DNA of 7,799 nt, taken from assembly GCA_022729285.1 (NCBI GenBank), contig JALDAI010000033.1, positions 1 through 7,799 of the forward strand, read 5' to 3'. Of this stretch, positions 1-4,676 are shown piece by piece. Position 1 is the stretch's first letter. Every line of letters starts with the position of its first letter. The stretch is from Candidatus Nanoanaerosalina archaeon (GTDB lineage: Archaea; Nanohalarchaeota; Nanosalinia; Nanosalinales; Nanoanaerosalinaceae). A program made the position numbers and the translations under genes. The notes under the pieces are model-generated. The model was not told the origin of the DNA and ran no database searches. It worked only from the letters and a program-made list of their open reading frames with translations.

Positions 1-5
1 AAGAA

Positions 6-320
6 ATGAACGCGCTTGAGAAAAAACACACTCCCGTGATAAGAGCACCGGAAAAAGTTGGTAAAGGCGAAAAGTTTGAGGTGGAAGTGGAAGTAGGTCA
101 TTACAAAGACCATCCTAACGAACACAGCCATTTCATACAGTTTATAACACTTTACTCAGGCGATACCTTTCTAGGAAGGATAGACCTGGTTTCAGAAAAA
201 GCACATCCAAAAGTGACTTTTGAAGTAAGCCTTGACCATGGACACTCATTAGTGGCATATGAACACTGTAACATGCACGGTACATGGAAATCTTTTGAAA
301 AAGAGATAAAAGTTGATTAA
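6..320 (+). CDS. Superoxide reductase (class II, neelaredoxin-like)
   Basis: This 104-residue protein should reduce superoxide to hydrogen peroxide in the cytoplasm at a mononuclear Fe(His4Cys) centre, using electrons from rubredoxin or a similar donor. All expected ligands can be seen: His8 in EKKHTP, His36 and His42 in HPNEHSHF, and Cys88 and His91 in CNMHG near the C-terminus. Lys7, just before His8, matches the conserved catalytic Lys of the EKH motif. There is no N-terminal desulforedoxin domain, so it is the one-domain type. The ATG at 6 leaves only four residues before the motif, fewer than usual, and the frame is open to the window edge (GAA at 3-5), so the true start may lie upstream. 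The family call is firm; the start is not. Confidence 0.9.
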   Translation: MNALEKKHTPVIRAPEKVGKGEKFEVEVEVGHYKDHPNEHSHFIQFITLYSGDTFLGRIDLVSEKAHPKVTFEVSLDHGHSLVAYEHCNMHGTWKSFEKEIKVD

Positions 321-326
321 AAGATC

Positions 327-373
327 TAAAAAAGTTTTTTATGGGGCTACAGTCACAAATAAAAAAGTAGCCC
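327..373 (+). repeat. Palindromic A/T tract and 7-bp inverted repeat
   Basis: After the superoxide reductase stop there is a symmetric tract, six A, one G, six T (about 328-340), which could act as a T-rich archaeal terminator. It is followed by GGGCTAC (344-350) and its reverse complement GTAGCCC (367-373), 16 nt apart. The spacer holds an A-rich TATA-like stretch (about 357-366). The repeat could be an RNA hairpin at the end of the upstream transcript or an operator around the promoter of the next small ORF. The sequence does not decide which. Confidence 0.4.
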
Positions 374-403
374 TCCTTCAATTTTAACCGTAGGTGAATT
401 AAA

Positions 404-571
404 ATGAACCAGAAATACGGAGAAGAATTTGAAGAACCTAGTTACAAAGAAGTAGTTTCAAAAGGAAAAAAGGTAACTGACCGGTGGGATGATGCGTTCG
501 GAGTTTCTATGTACAAGTACGAAGACTCTTTGTACAAAGTAGAGAACGCAGATATCGAAAAGTATTACTGA
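404..571 (+). CDS. Small unknown protein, 55 residues
   Basis: ATG at 404, stop TGA at 569-571. The Shine-Dalgarno-like GGTGA at 393-397 ends 6 nt before the ATG, which supports translation. The product starts MNQKYGEEFEEPSYKEV and is charged and rich in Tyr (seven), Lys and Glu, with no membrane segment, Cys pair or recognisable motif. I do not know its family. It lies alone between the superoxide reductase and the acidic protein on the same strand, has a TATA-like A-rich stretch about 40 bp upstream, and is followed by a T-rich run. It could be a real small protein gene or a chance short ORF; the ribosome-binding site and flanking signals favour the former. Confidence 0.55.
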   Translation: MNQKYGEEFEEPSYKEVVSKGKKVTDRWDDAFGVSMYKYEDSLYKVENADIEKYY

Positions 572-579
572 AACCGGTT

Positions 580-598
580 CTCTCTTTTTTTTATTCTT
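580..598 (+). terminator. T-rich terminator after the 55-residue ORF
   Basis: A pyrimidine run with eight consecutive T (about 585-594) follows the stop codon by roughly ten bases. Archaeal RNA polymerase stops at such T-runs without needing a hairpin. The palindrome AACCGGTT (572-579) lies just before it. Confidence 0.45.
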
Positions 599-605
599 AA
601 CATAA

Positions 606-614
606 TTATAAAAG
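606..614 (+). promoter_or_regulatory. TATA box of the acidic protein gene
   Basis: TTATAAAAG centred near 610 matches an archaeal TATA box. Initiation about 25 bp downstream would fall near 633-636, at the first ATG (635). Confidence 0.55.
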
Positions 615-634
615 GGAAACTTGACCAACTTTCT

Positions 635-1264
635 ATGTGTAGAGGGGTTTTAATGAGAAATAAAGAAGGGCTCAAAGAAGATATTCAGCAGATAAGGGAA
701 CAAGTAAGAGGTTCTAAAGATAACGAAGAAGCAGAAGAAGTTGAGCTTCAGGAAGAAGGTTCAGAACCTGAAGAAGACTATTATTATGAGGAAGAAGGCG
801 GAGATTATAAAGAATACGAAGAAGAAGAGGAGCTAGAAGAGGAAGAAGAGTTCTTAGAAGAAGATCTTGATGATGAAGAGTATGAAGAAGAGATCGATGA
901 AGAGTATGAAGAAGATTATGGGGATTATGGTGAAGAGCCACAAGAAGAAGAGCCTGAGAAAAAAGAAGAAGTATATGAAGAAGACAGAGGAAAAGATATG
1001 TTAGAACCTCCAAAGAACAAAGAGATAAAAGTACCTGATATAGAAGCAGGACCTCTATTTATCAGAGTAGAAAAATTCAAGAAAGTTAAGAGAAAAGTAA
1101 GAGAGATGGAAGAAACCTGTGACAGCTTAAGAACAAAGATGTCGGGTCTAGAAAGCACTCTTAAAGAAGATAGAGATATTAAAAAAGACGTTGACAAACT
1201 TCTGAAAGATTTAGAAGACTTTAAGGACGCTATCAGTACAAGGATTAGTCCGGACCAAAAGTAA
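635..1264 (+). CDS. Acidic low-complexity protein with C-terminal coiled coil
   Basis: 209 residues if started at 635. Residues about 31-118 are mostly Glu and Asp with interspersed Tyr. The rest (about 131-200) is a Lys/Glu-rich helical stretch with heptad-like spacing of Ile, Leu, Val and Met, which suggests a coiled coil. The segment IKVPDIEAGPLFIRVEKF (131-148) between the two is the least repetitive part and the best handle for homology. There is no signal peptide or membrane span. Two starts are possible: ATG 635, placed as a leaderless start 25 bp after the TATA centre, or ATG 653, with GAGGGG 6 nt upstream. The acidic part is coded by a GAA/GAG-rich tract containing a perfect 20-bp direct repeat. 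Function is unknown; an oligomerising scaffold with a disordered polyanionic tail is a guess. Confidence 0.75.
   Translation: MCRGVLMRNKEGLKEDIQQIREQVRGSKDNEEAEEVELQEEGSEPEEDYYYEEEGGDYKEYEEEEELEEEEEFLEEDLDDEEYEEEIDEEYEEDYGDYGEEPQEEEPEKKEEVYEEDRGKDMLEPPKNKEIKVPDIEAGPLFIRVEKFKKVKRKVREMEETCDSLRTKMSGLESTLKEDRDIKKDVDKLLKDLEDFKDAISTRISPDQK
872..915 (+). repeat. Two perfect 20-bp direct repeats in the acidic tract
   Basis: The 20 bp at 872-891 recur exactly at 896-915, a period of 24 bp or eight codons (Asp-Glu-Glu-Tyr-Glu-Glu plus two). This looks like a recent in-frame duplication or slippage inside the purine-rich tract. Confidence 0.8.
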
Positions 1265-1286
1265 TTTATTCTCCAGACAAGAGAAC

Positions 1287-1312
1287 GATTTATAAATTTT
1301 AAGTTATAAATC
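1287..1312 (+). promoter_or_regulatory. L7Ae operon promoter with two TATA boxes in inverted repeat
   Basis: TTTATAAAT (1289-1297) is a strong TATA box. GATTTATAA (1287-1295) and TTATAAATC (1304-1312) form a perfect 9-bp inverted repeat with an 8-bp spacer, so a second TATA-like element lies 14 bp downstream. Initiation from the first box would fall near 1318-1320, just before the kink-turn. Initiation from the second would fall near 1332, inside it. Confidence 0.6.
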
Positions 1313-1320
1313 TGGATAGG

Positions 1321-1354
1321 ACCGATGACGCCCCCCGAGTGGCATAAGAGGTGA
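1321..1354 (+). promoter_or_regulatory. Kink-turn in the L7Ae leader overlapping the Shine-Dalgarno
   Basis: The leader RNA can form a standard kink-turn. The non-canonical stem is ACC (1321-1323) with GGU (1350-1352). The tandem sheared pairs are G1324-A1349 and A1325-G1348. The three-base bulge is UAA (1345-1347). The canonical stem pairs 1326-1331 with 1339-1344 (U-A, G-C, one A/G mismatch, C-G, G-U, C-G) around a 7-nt loop. The Shine-Dalgarno GAGGUGA (1348-1354) lies inside the kink and second stem. L7Ae binds kink-turns, and L7Ae binding to a kink-turn in its own leader has been reported in Sulfolobus, so feedback repression of translation is the natural reading. Confidence 0.8.
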
Positions 1355-1363
1355 AAATCAAAA

Positions 1364-1726
1364 ATGAGTTATACAGAATTTGAAGTTCCCGAAGGCCTTG
1401 CAGAAAAGACATACGAGGCTGTGGAAAAGGCAAGGGACACTGGAAAAATCAGAATAGGAACCAATGAAACAACCAAAGCGATCGAAAGAGACAACGCTGA
1501 GCTAGTAGTTATAGCAGGAAATGTTAGTCCTGCTGAAATTGTGATGCATCTGCCAGCTATCTGTAAAGAAAAAGATATTAGTTACACATTCGTCCCAGAT
1601 AAAGACGAACTAGGACTTGCAGCAGGTATCGGTGTGAAAACAGCTGCAGTTGCTATCTCTAACTTAGGTAGCTCAGAGGACGAAGTAAAAGAGATCGCCG
1701 AAAAAGTTGAAGAACTTAAGGAGTGA
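1364..1726 (+). CDS. rpl7ae: Ribosomal protein L7Ae (eL8), kink-turn binding protein
   Basis: This 120-residue protein is the full family length. L7Ae binds kink-turns in 23S rRNA and is also the core protein of box C/D and H/ACA guide RNPs and a subunit of archaeal RNase P. The RNA-recognition segment [12 protein letters not shown] (31-42), with Asn34, Glu35 and Lys38, is intact. So are the conserved [10 protein letters not shown] block (55-64) and the LGLAAGIG loop (83-90). The start is fixed by GAGGUGA about 10 nt upstream and by the usual family N-terminus. It is the first gene of a unit with S28e and L24e, the order seen in other euryarchaea. The kink-turn in its leader suggests autoregulation. 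Confidence 0.96.
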   Translation: MSYTEFEVPEGLAEKTYEAVEKARDTGKIRIGTNETTKAIERDNAELVVIAGNVSPAEIVMHLPAICKEKDISYTFVPDKDELGLAAGIGVKTAAVAISNLGSSEDEVKEIAEKVEELKE

Positions 1727-1732
1727 TAAAGT

Positions 1733-1915
1733 ATGGCTGTACCAGCTAAAGTTGTCCAGTTATTAGGCGGTAGAGGAGCCCGTGGCATCTACAAAGTTAG
1801 GTGTAAAGTAGTAGAAGGTAACGAAGAAGGAAAAATCCTTGTACGAAACGTAATGGGTCCTGTAAGAGAAGACGACATAATCATGCTGACAGAAACTAGG
1901 ATGGAGGGACGGTAA
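1733..1915 (+). CDS. rps28e: Ribosomal protein S28e (eS28)
   Basis: 60-residue small-subunit protein near the mRNA exit and decoding region. The signature RNVMGPVREDDIIMLTET (38-55) is diagnostic, following the OB-fold strands with KVRCKVVEGNEEGKI. The C-terminus ends in ETRMEGR, slightly shorter than many homologues, which carry a longer Arg-rich tail. The ribosome-binding site GGAGTGA (1720-1726) overlaps the L7Ae stop codon and lies 6 nt before the ATG, so translation of the two is probably coupled. Confidence 0.95.
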   Translation: MAVPAKVVQLLGGRGARGIYKVRCKVVEGNEEGKILVRNVMGPVREDDIIMLTETRMEGR

Positions 1916-1916
1916 A

Positions 1917-2069
1917 ATGGATTGCACATACTGTAGCGAAGACGTTCCAAGAACCTCAGGAAAGATGTTAGTTAAGAACAACGGGAAGAGAGCTTACTTT
2001 TGCTCTTCCAAATGTCAGAAGAACTGGACAAAAAACAGGAACCTTAAGTACAAAGAGAAAAAGGCTTAA
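1917..2069 (+). CDS. rpl24e: Ribosomal protein L24e (eL24), zinc finger
   Basis: 50-residue large-subunit protein. It shows the L24e layout: CTYC (Cys3, Cys6), then GKMLVKNNGKRAYFCSSKC (15-33) with Cys29 and Cys33, which together form a C4 zinc site. Trp37 and the basic tail follow. The start ATG at 1917 lies one base after the S28e stop, with GGAGG (1903-1907) inside the end of S28e as its ribosome-binding site, so the genes are translationally coupled. It is shorter than many homologues because the basic C-terminal tail is trimmed. In several euryarchaea ndk follows; here a tRNA gene does. Confidence 0.94.
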   Translation: MDCTYCSEDVPRTSGKMLVKNNGKRAYFCSSKCQKNWTKNRNLKYKEKKA

Positions 2070-2100
2070 AAACCCTTTCTCCCATATACTATAAGAGAAA

Positions 2101-2250
2101 GCCCCGATAGTGTAGTCCGGCCAATCATCTCGGCCTTTCGAACATTATTCGGAAGAACTGAGCCAACAGGTTTGCTCAACTCTGTTGTGCGATGATCTAA
2201 AGAGCAAGTAAAGATAGCCGAAGACCCGGGTTCAAATCCCGGTCGGGGCA
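2101..2250 (+). tRNA. tRNA-Glu (UUC) with a 75-nt intron
   Basis: Exon 1 is 2101-2140 and exon 2 is 2216-2250, giving a mature tRNA of 75 nt. The acceptor stem GCCCCGA/TCGGGGC pairs at all seven positions. The T arm CCGGG-TTCAAAT-CCCGG is perfect, the discriminator is A2250 and CCA is not encoded. The anticodon stem TCGGC (2130-2134) pairs with GCCGA (2217-2221). The loop after splicing is C-U-UUC-G-A, so the anticodon is UUC. The splice site is a standard bulge-helix-bulge: central helix CTTT (2135-2138) with AAAG (2210-2213), bulges CGA (2139-2141) and ATA (2214-2216), with cuts after 2140 and 2215, the canonical 37/38 position. A TATA-like TTAAAAA near 2067-2073 may drive it. Confidence 0.93.
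2141..2215 (+). other. tRNA-Glu intron with internal hairpin
   Basis: The 75-nt intron is set by the bulge-helix-bulge motif. It contains a hairpin of CAACAG (2164-2169) with CTGTTG (2182-2187), extended by GTT/AAC, with a single bulged T (2181) and a 5-nt loop. GATGAT (2191-2196) is complementary to exon 1 ATCATC (2124-2129), and GAGCAA (2202-2207) to TTGCTC (2172-2177), so other folds are possible. No ORF and no convincing guide-RNA boxes are present. Confidence 0.8.
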
Positions 2251-2264
2251 TTAAGTTTTCTTAA
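2251..2264 (+). terminator. Probable terminator of tRNA-Glu
   Basis: TTAAG-TTTT-CTTAA directly after the discriminator base is a small inverted repeat with a T-run, which fits a short archaeal stop signal. Confidence 0.4.
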
Positions 2265-2287
2265 GTTGGTTTATACGAGAAAAAAAA

Positions 2288-2325
2288 GTATAATGCCGTT
2301 ATACATAGGTATAACACTGTTATAT
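2288..2325 (+). promoter_or_regulatory. Tandem palindromic operator pair, copy 1
   Basis: There are two 17-bp palindromes of the form GTATAAC-N3-GTTATAC: GTATAATGCCGTTATAC (2288-2304, one arm mismatch) and GTATAACACTGTTATAT (2309-2325, one end mismatch). Their centres are 21 bp apart, two helical turns, so bound dimers would sit on one DNA face. They end about 6 bp before a TATA-like AAATTTATTTA (2332-2342). The same arrangement recurs at 3193-3230 before nucS. Confidence 0.8.
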
Positions 2326-2369
2326 CTCAGTAAATTTATTTAGTGTTCAGTGGTAAATATTAATTATCT

Positions 2370-3188
2370 GTGAGAGAAGATACTTTTCGTGAAGGGATTA
2401 GAAAGATAGGAGGTATAGTTCTCGGAGCCGGACTCTTAGCTTCAGTAGTATCCGGTACAACTGAGTTACAAGATGATTTATTTCATAATAAGGTATTGGC
2501 TCAATCCGTACAGGAGCAACAGACAATGCAAGAGGAGGAGCTTTCTAGAGCTCTAAACTTTGAGAATATGCTTGATAATGAGAACGGTATTGAGTTAACA
2601 GGGGTTTTGAATAGTAGTATGAACTACTCAGTTCTCTTCTCAGAAATCAGTGTAGATTACACCGTTAAAAGGTATGAGTCATTAGAACGTTCTAACAGTA
2701 TTGAAAAAATAAATAAAGCAGTTGAAGATGATATACAGCTTTTGAACCAGGTTTACCTTTCAGAAGTGGATGTAAGCAGTGTACCAGGCGTTTTACGAAG
2801 TTTTGTTACTAATAACCGAGCATTAAATTATGCAACCGATATAGCTATAGAATCAGCTCAGGAGTTAGGTATTGATTTATCAGAGAAAGAGGTTGTGAGG
2901 AGCGGTAAAGTTTACAGGAAAAGTCTTGAAGGAGTTTATGATTTGGAAAAAGCTAGATACAATATTGAAGAAGGAACTCTCAGTTTCGGTAAAGATTCCG
3001 TAAAAATAGGTACGGACATTTATACGTGGATAAACGATGAGGAAGATAAAGTATATTCTGCGATTATCAATTACTCAAAAGAAGACTTAGAAGCCGAATA
3101 CTTGGATGGAGTAAGCGAAGTTAGTCAGAAAGTGGATATTAGTTCGGATTTAGAAGAGGAGATTTACAGGTTTTTTTCTAAAAAATAA
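2370..3188 (+). CDS. Unknown secreted or membrane-anchored protein
   Basis: 272 residues from a GTG start. An in-frame TAA at 2361-2363 rules out an earlier start, and the only Shine-Dalgarno option is poor, so a near-leaderless transcript from the TATA-like element at 2332-2342 is likely. The N-terminus is a basic patch (Arg8, Arg11, Lys12) followed by a hydrophobic stretch, about residues 13-29 (IGGIVLGAGLLASVVSG), consistent with a signal peptide or one membrane anchor. The rest is acidic, soluble and mainly helical in look, with little Cys and no catalytic motif I recognise. No family can be named. It is flanked on both sides by the tandem palindromes, which makes it and nucS the two likely targets of one regulator. 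Confidence 0.8.
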   Translation: MREDTFREGIRKIGGIVLGAGLLASVVSGTTELQDDLFHNKVLAQSVQEQQTMQEEELSRALNFENMLDNENGIELTGVLNSSMNYSVLFSEISVDYTVKRYESLERSNSIEKINKAVEDDIQLLNQVYLSEVDVSSVPGVLRSFVTNNRALNYATDIAIESAQELGIDLSEKEVVRSGKVYRKSLEGVYDLEKARYNIEEGTLSFGKDSVKIGTDIYTWINDEEDKVYSAIINYSKEDLEAEYLDGVSEVSQKVDISSDLEEEIYRFFSKK

Positions 3189-3192
3189 GTAA

Positions 3193-3230
3193 GTATAACG
3201 GCGTTATACCTTAATATAACACTGTTATAC
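3193..3230 (+). promoter_or_regulatory. Tandem palindromic operator pair, copy 2 (nucS promoter)
   Basis: GTATAACGGCGTTATAC (3193-3209, perfect 7-bp arms) and ATATAACACTGTTATAC (3214-3230, one end mismatch), centres 21 bp apart. The 38-bp block matches the one at 2288-2325 at most positions, with differences in the spacers. It ends about 8 bp before the A/T-rich TATA region (3238-3248) of nucS. Confidence 0.8.
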
Positions 3231-3237
3231 TTGTACT

Positions 3238-3248
3238 AATAAAATATT
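3238..3248 (+). promoter_or_regulatory. TATA region of nucS
   Basis: AATAAAATATT centred near 3243 is 26 bp before the nucS ATG. With no Shine-Dalgarno visible, this implies a leaderless mRNA. Confidence 0.5.
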
Positions 3249-3268
3249 CCTGCCCAAAACATTACTTA

Positions 3269-4054
3269 ATGGAAGAAATTTTCACTGATCCAACTTTAGA
3301 AACTGTTAGGGATGTTTTAAAGGAGTATATGTCGCGTCCGTTTGTTGTACAGGTGAGTGGTGGATGTTCTGTAAACTACCAGGGACGGGCTAAATCTAAA
3401 CTTGATTCTGGAGAGCGTCTTTTAATAGTTAAGCAGGACAATGCTGTGTTAATTCATGGGCCTGAGAACTACCAGCCTAAGAACTGGCAGCCTCAGACTG
3501 ATGAGTTCGATGTGTTTATCGAGTCGGGTCAGTTAGTTGTTGTTTCTAGAAGGTTTAATCCTAAGGAGGTTGTTGAGGTTAGGTTTGAGGATGTTGAGCT
3601 TGTTTTTGTTACTCGTCTAGTAGATGACAGGGACTTGGTTGTTAGAGGACACGAAGTAGATATTCATGAAGCTATTGAGAGAGATCCTGCAATTGTGGAG
3701 GAAGGTTTAAAAATTGTAGAACGTGAGAAAAAAACTGATGCCGGGTTTATAGATGTTTTTGCCAGCGACGAGGAAGGTAGGTTGGTTGTTATAGAGGTTA
3801 AGAGAAATCCAAACCATAACTCTGTGTTACAGCTTGGTAGGTATGTCAAAGAAATTGAAGAAGAGTTTCCTTCAAGAGAGATCAGAGGTGTTTTAGTAGC
3901 TCCTAAAGCTTCGGAAAGCGTAGTATCGTATTTAGAAGATAGGGATCTTTCTTTCTGCGAGGTATCTATGGAAGAGGTAATTCCGTCATATGAAAAATTT
4001 AGGCAGAACCAGTCCAACCTTGTACAGTTTGGACCGGATTACTCTGCTGATTAA
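3269..4054 (+). CDS. nucS: Mismatch endonuclease NucS/EndoMS
   Basis: 261 residues, the usual family length. EndoMS/NucS cuts both strands at mismatched bases, acting in a MutS/MutL-independent mismatch repair pathway with the sliding clamp PCNA. The N-terminal DNA-binding domain shows CSVNYQGRAKS (33-43), the IHGPENYQPKNWQP block (62-75) and RGHEVDIHEAI (126-136). The C-terminal RecB-like nuclease core has Asp162 in GFIDVF, Glu176 and Lys178 in VIEVKR, and Gln188 in QLGRY. Near the C-terminus QSNLVQF resembles a PCNA-interacting motif. The start is placed 26 bp after a TATA region as a leaderless ATG. The last bases overlap a small minus-strand ORF. Its promoter carries the palindrome pair shared with the preceding gene. 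Confidence 0.95.
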   Translation: MEEIFTDPTLETVRDVLKEYMSRPFVVQVSGGCSVNYQGRAKSKLDSGERLLIVKQDNAVLIHGPENYQPKNWQPQTDEFDVFIESGQLVVVSRRFNPKEVVEVRFEDVELVFVTRLVDDRDLVVRGHEVDIHEAIERDPAIVEEGLKIVEREKKTDAGFIDVFASDEEGRLVVIEVKRNPNHNSVLQLGRYVKEIEEEFPSREIRGVLVAPKASESVVSYLEDRDLSFCEVSMEEVIPSYEKFRQNQSNLVQFGPDYSAD

Positions 4055-4209
4055 TCTTCTTTTTCCTGTCCTTTCTTTGAGATCTTTGTTCTGTTAACAA
4101 GCTTTGCCTTAACTTTTTCCAAAATAACGATAGTTGTTGCTAGGTCAAAGTTGGAGTTTGTGTTAATCTTTCCGTCATCTGCTACTTCAATTTCAATTTT
4201 TTGTGCCAT
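4051..4209 (-). CDS. Small unknown protein, 52 residues, convergent with nucS
   Basis: ATG at 4209-4207, stop at 4053-4051, overlapping the nucS end by 4 nt. The product begins MAQKIEIEVADDGKIN, continues with FDLATTIVILEKVKAKLV (21-38) and ends in a charged tail. It reads like a compact folded domain: a beta hairpin, an amphipathic helix, then a basic linker. The upstream minus-strand DNA has the TATA-like CTTAAATATTC (4244-4234), about 30 bp before the ATG, so it probably has its own near-leaderless promoter. I do not know the family. It fills what would otherwise be an empty gap between nucS and the next gene, which supports it being real. Confidence 0.65.
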   Translation of the reverse strand: MAQKIEIEVADDGKINTNSNFDLATTIVILEKVKAKLVNRTKISKKGQEKED

Positions 4210-4233
4210 CTTTACCGTTTGAAAGTTTTGTGT

Positions 4234-4272
4234 TGAATATTTAAGTAAGTGGACGAGGTTTCATTTATAAAC
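4234..4272. promoter_or_regulatory. Divergent promoter pair
   Basis: GAATATTTAAG (4234-4244), read on the minus strand, is the TATA element of the 52-residue ORF. TTTATAAAC (4264-4272) on the plus strand is that of the DUF4234-like gene, about 29 bp before its GTG start. The two face away from each other with about 20 bp between them. Confidence 0.5.
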
Positions 4273-4296
4273 TTGTTTTATTAATTGTTTTTATAG

Positions 4297-4623
4297 GTGG
4301 TTTCTATACCAAAAGAAAGAAATCCTGTACTGGTACTTGTATTCACTCTGATAACCTTTGGAATATACGGGATTTACTGGACATACCAGGTTTTTAAGCA
4401 GGTTTTGGACGAGGATGAATCACCGCTACTTTGGCTGTTAGGTATGTTAGTGCCGATCTTAAACTTTGTGATTCTCTGGAAGTTCTGTCACAAGGTTGAG
4501 AGCTACTCCAATGAGGAGCACAGCGGAATACTATTATTCATCCTTTACCTTGTCCTAGCTCCTGCTGCGATAATAGTTATCCAGATGGATCTTAACAAAG
4601 GTTTGAGGGATAGGGAGGGTTAA
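4297..4623 (+). CDS. DUF4234-like small membrane protein
   Basis: 108 residues from a GTG start that sits about 29 bp after the TATA centre, so the mRNA is probably leaderless. GGTGG overlaps the start itself and is not a usable Shine-Dalgarno. Three hydrophobic segments are visible: about 10-30 with the family-like TFGIYGIYWTYQVFKQV run, 43-62, and 76-96. The N-terminal cytoplasmic KERNP followed by a Gly-Ile-Tyr-Gly-Ile-Tyr-Trp helix is the pattern of DUF4234 proteins, whose function is unknown. Cys64 is the only Cys. It stands alone between a divergent small ORF and the PHP gene. Confidence 0.75.
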   Translation: MVSIPKERNPVLVLVFTLITFGIYGIYWTYQVFKQVLDEDESPLLWLLGMLVPILNFVILWKFCHKVESYSNEEHSGILLFILYLVLAPAAIIVIQMDLNKGLRDREG

Positions 4624-4626
4624 AAC

Positions 4627-4660
4627 CTTTCCTTCTTTTCTTTACTATTTTAAATTTTTT
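4627..4660 (+). promoter_or_regulatory. T-rich stop and TATA region before the PHP gene
   Basis: A pyrimidine-rich run (4627-4650) after the DUF4234-like stop codon is a likely terminator. It runs into TTTTAAATTTTTT (about 4648-4660), a TATA-like element about 24 bp before the ATG at 4677, suggesting a leaderless PHP transcript. Confidence 0.45.
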
Positions 4661-4676
4661 ACCTAATAGTTACATT

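Noticed and set aside
142..381. 79-residue minus-strand ORF across the superoxide reductase
   Set aside because: It is antisense to a gene with all metal ligands conserved, and lacks a promoter or ribosome-binding site.
714..1197. Long minus-strand ORFs opposite the acidic gene (714-1013 and 925-1197)
   Set aside because: Their Leu/His- and Ser-rich products are the mirror of GAA/GAG codons, with no start signals.
1321..1354. tRNA-like fragment in the L7Ae leader (GAGTGGCATAAGAGG resembles a D arm)
   Set aside because: There is no acceptor, anticodon or T arm; the kink-turn explains the bases better.
2141..2215. Box C/D guide RNA inside the tRNA intron
   Set aside because: CTGA (2158-2161) and GATGATC (2191-2197) are present, but box C is imperfect, the order is wrong and no terminal box D is seen.
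2066..2251. 61-residue minus-strand ORF beginning MPRPGFEPGSS
   Set aside because: It is the antisense of the tRNA-Glu gene; this N-terminus is a well-known artefact of translating the T arm backwards.
2288..3230. Insertion sequence with terminal repeats
   Set aside because: The repeats are direct rather than inverted as blocks, there is no transposase, and each block sits at a promoter-proximal position.
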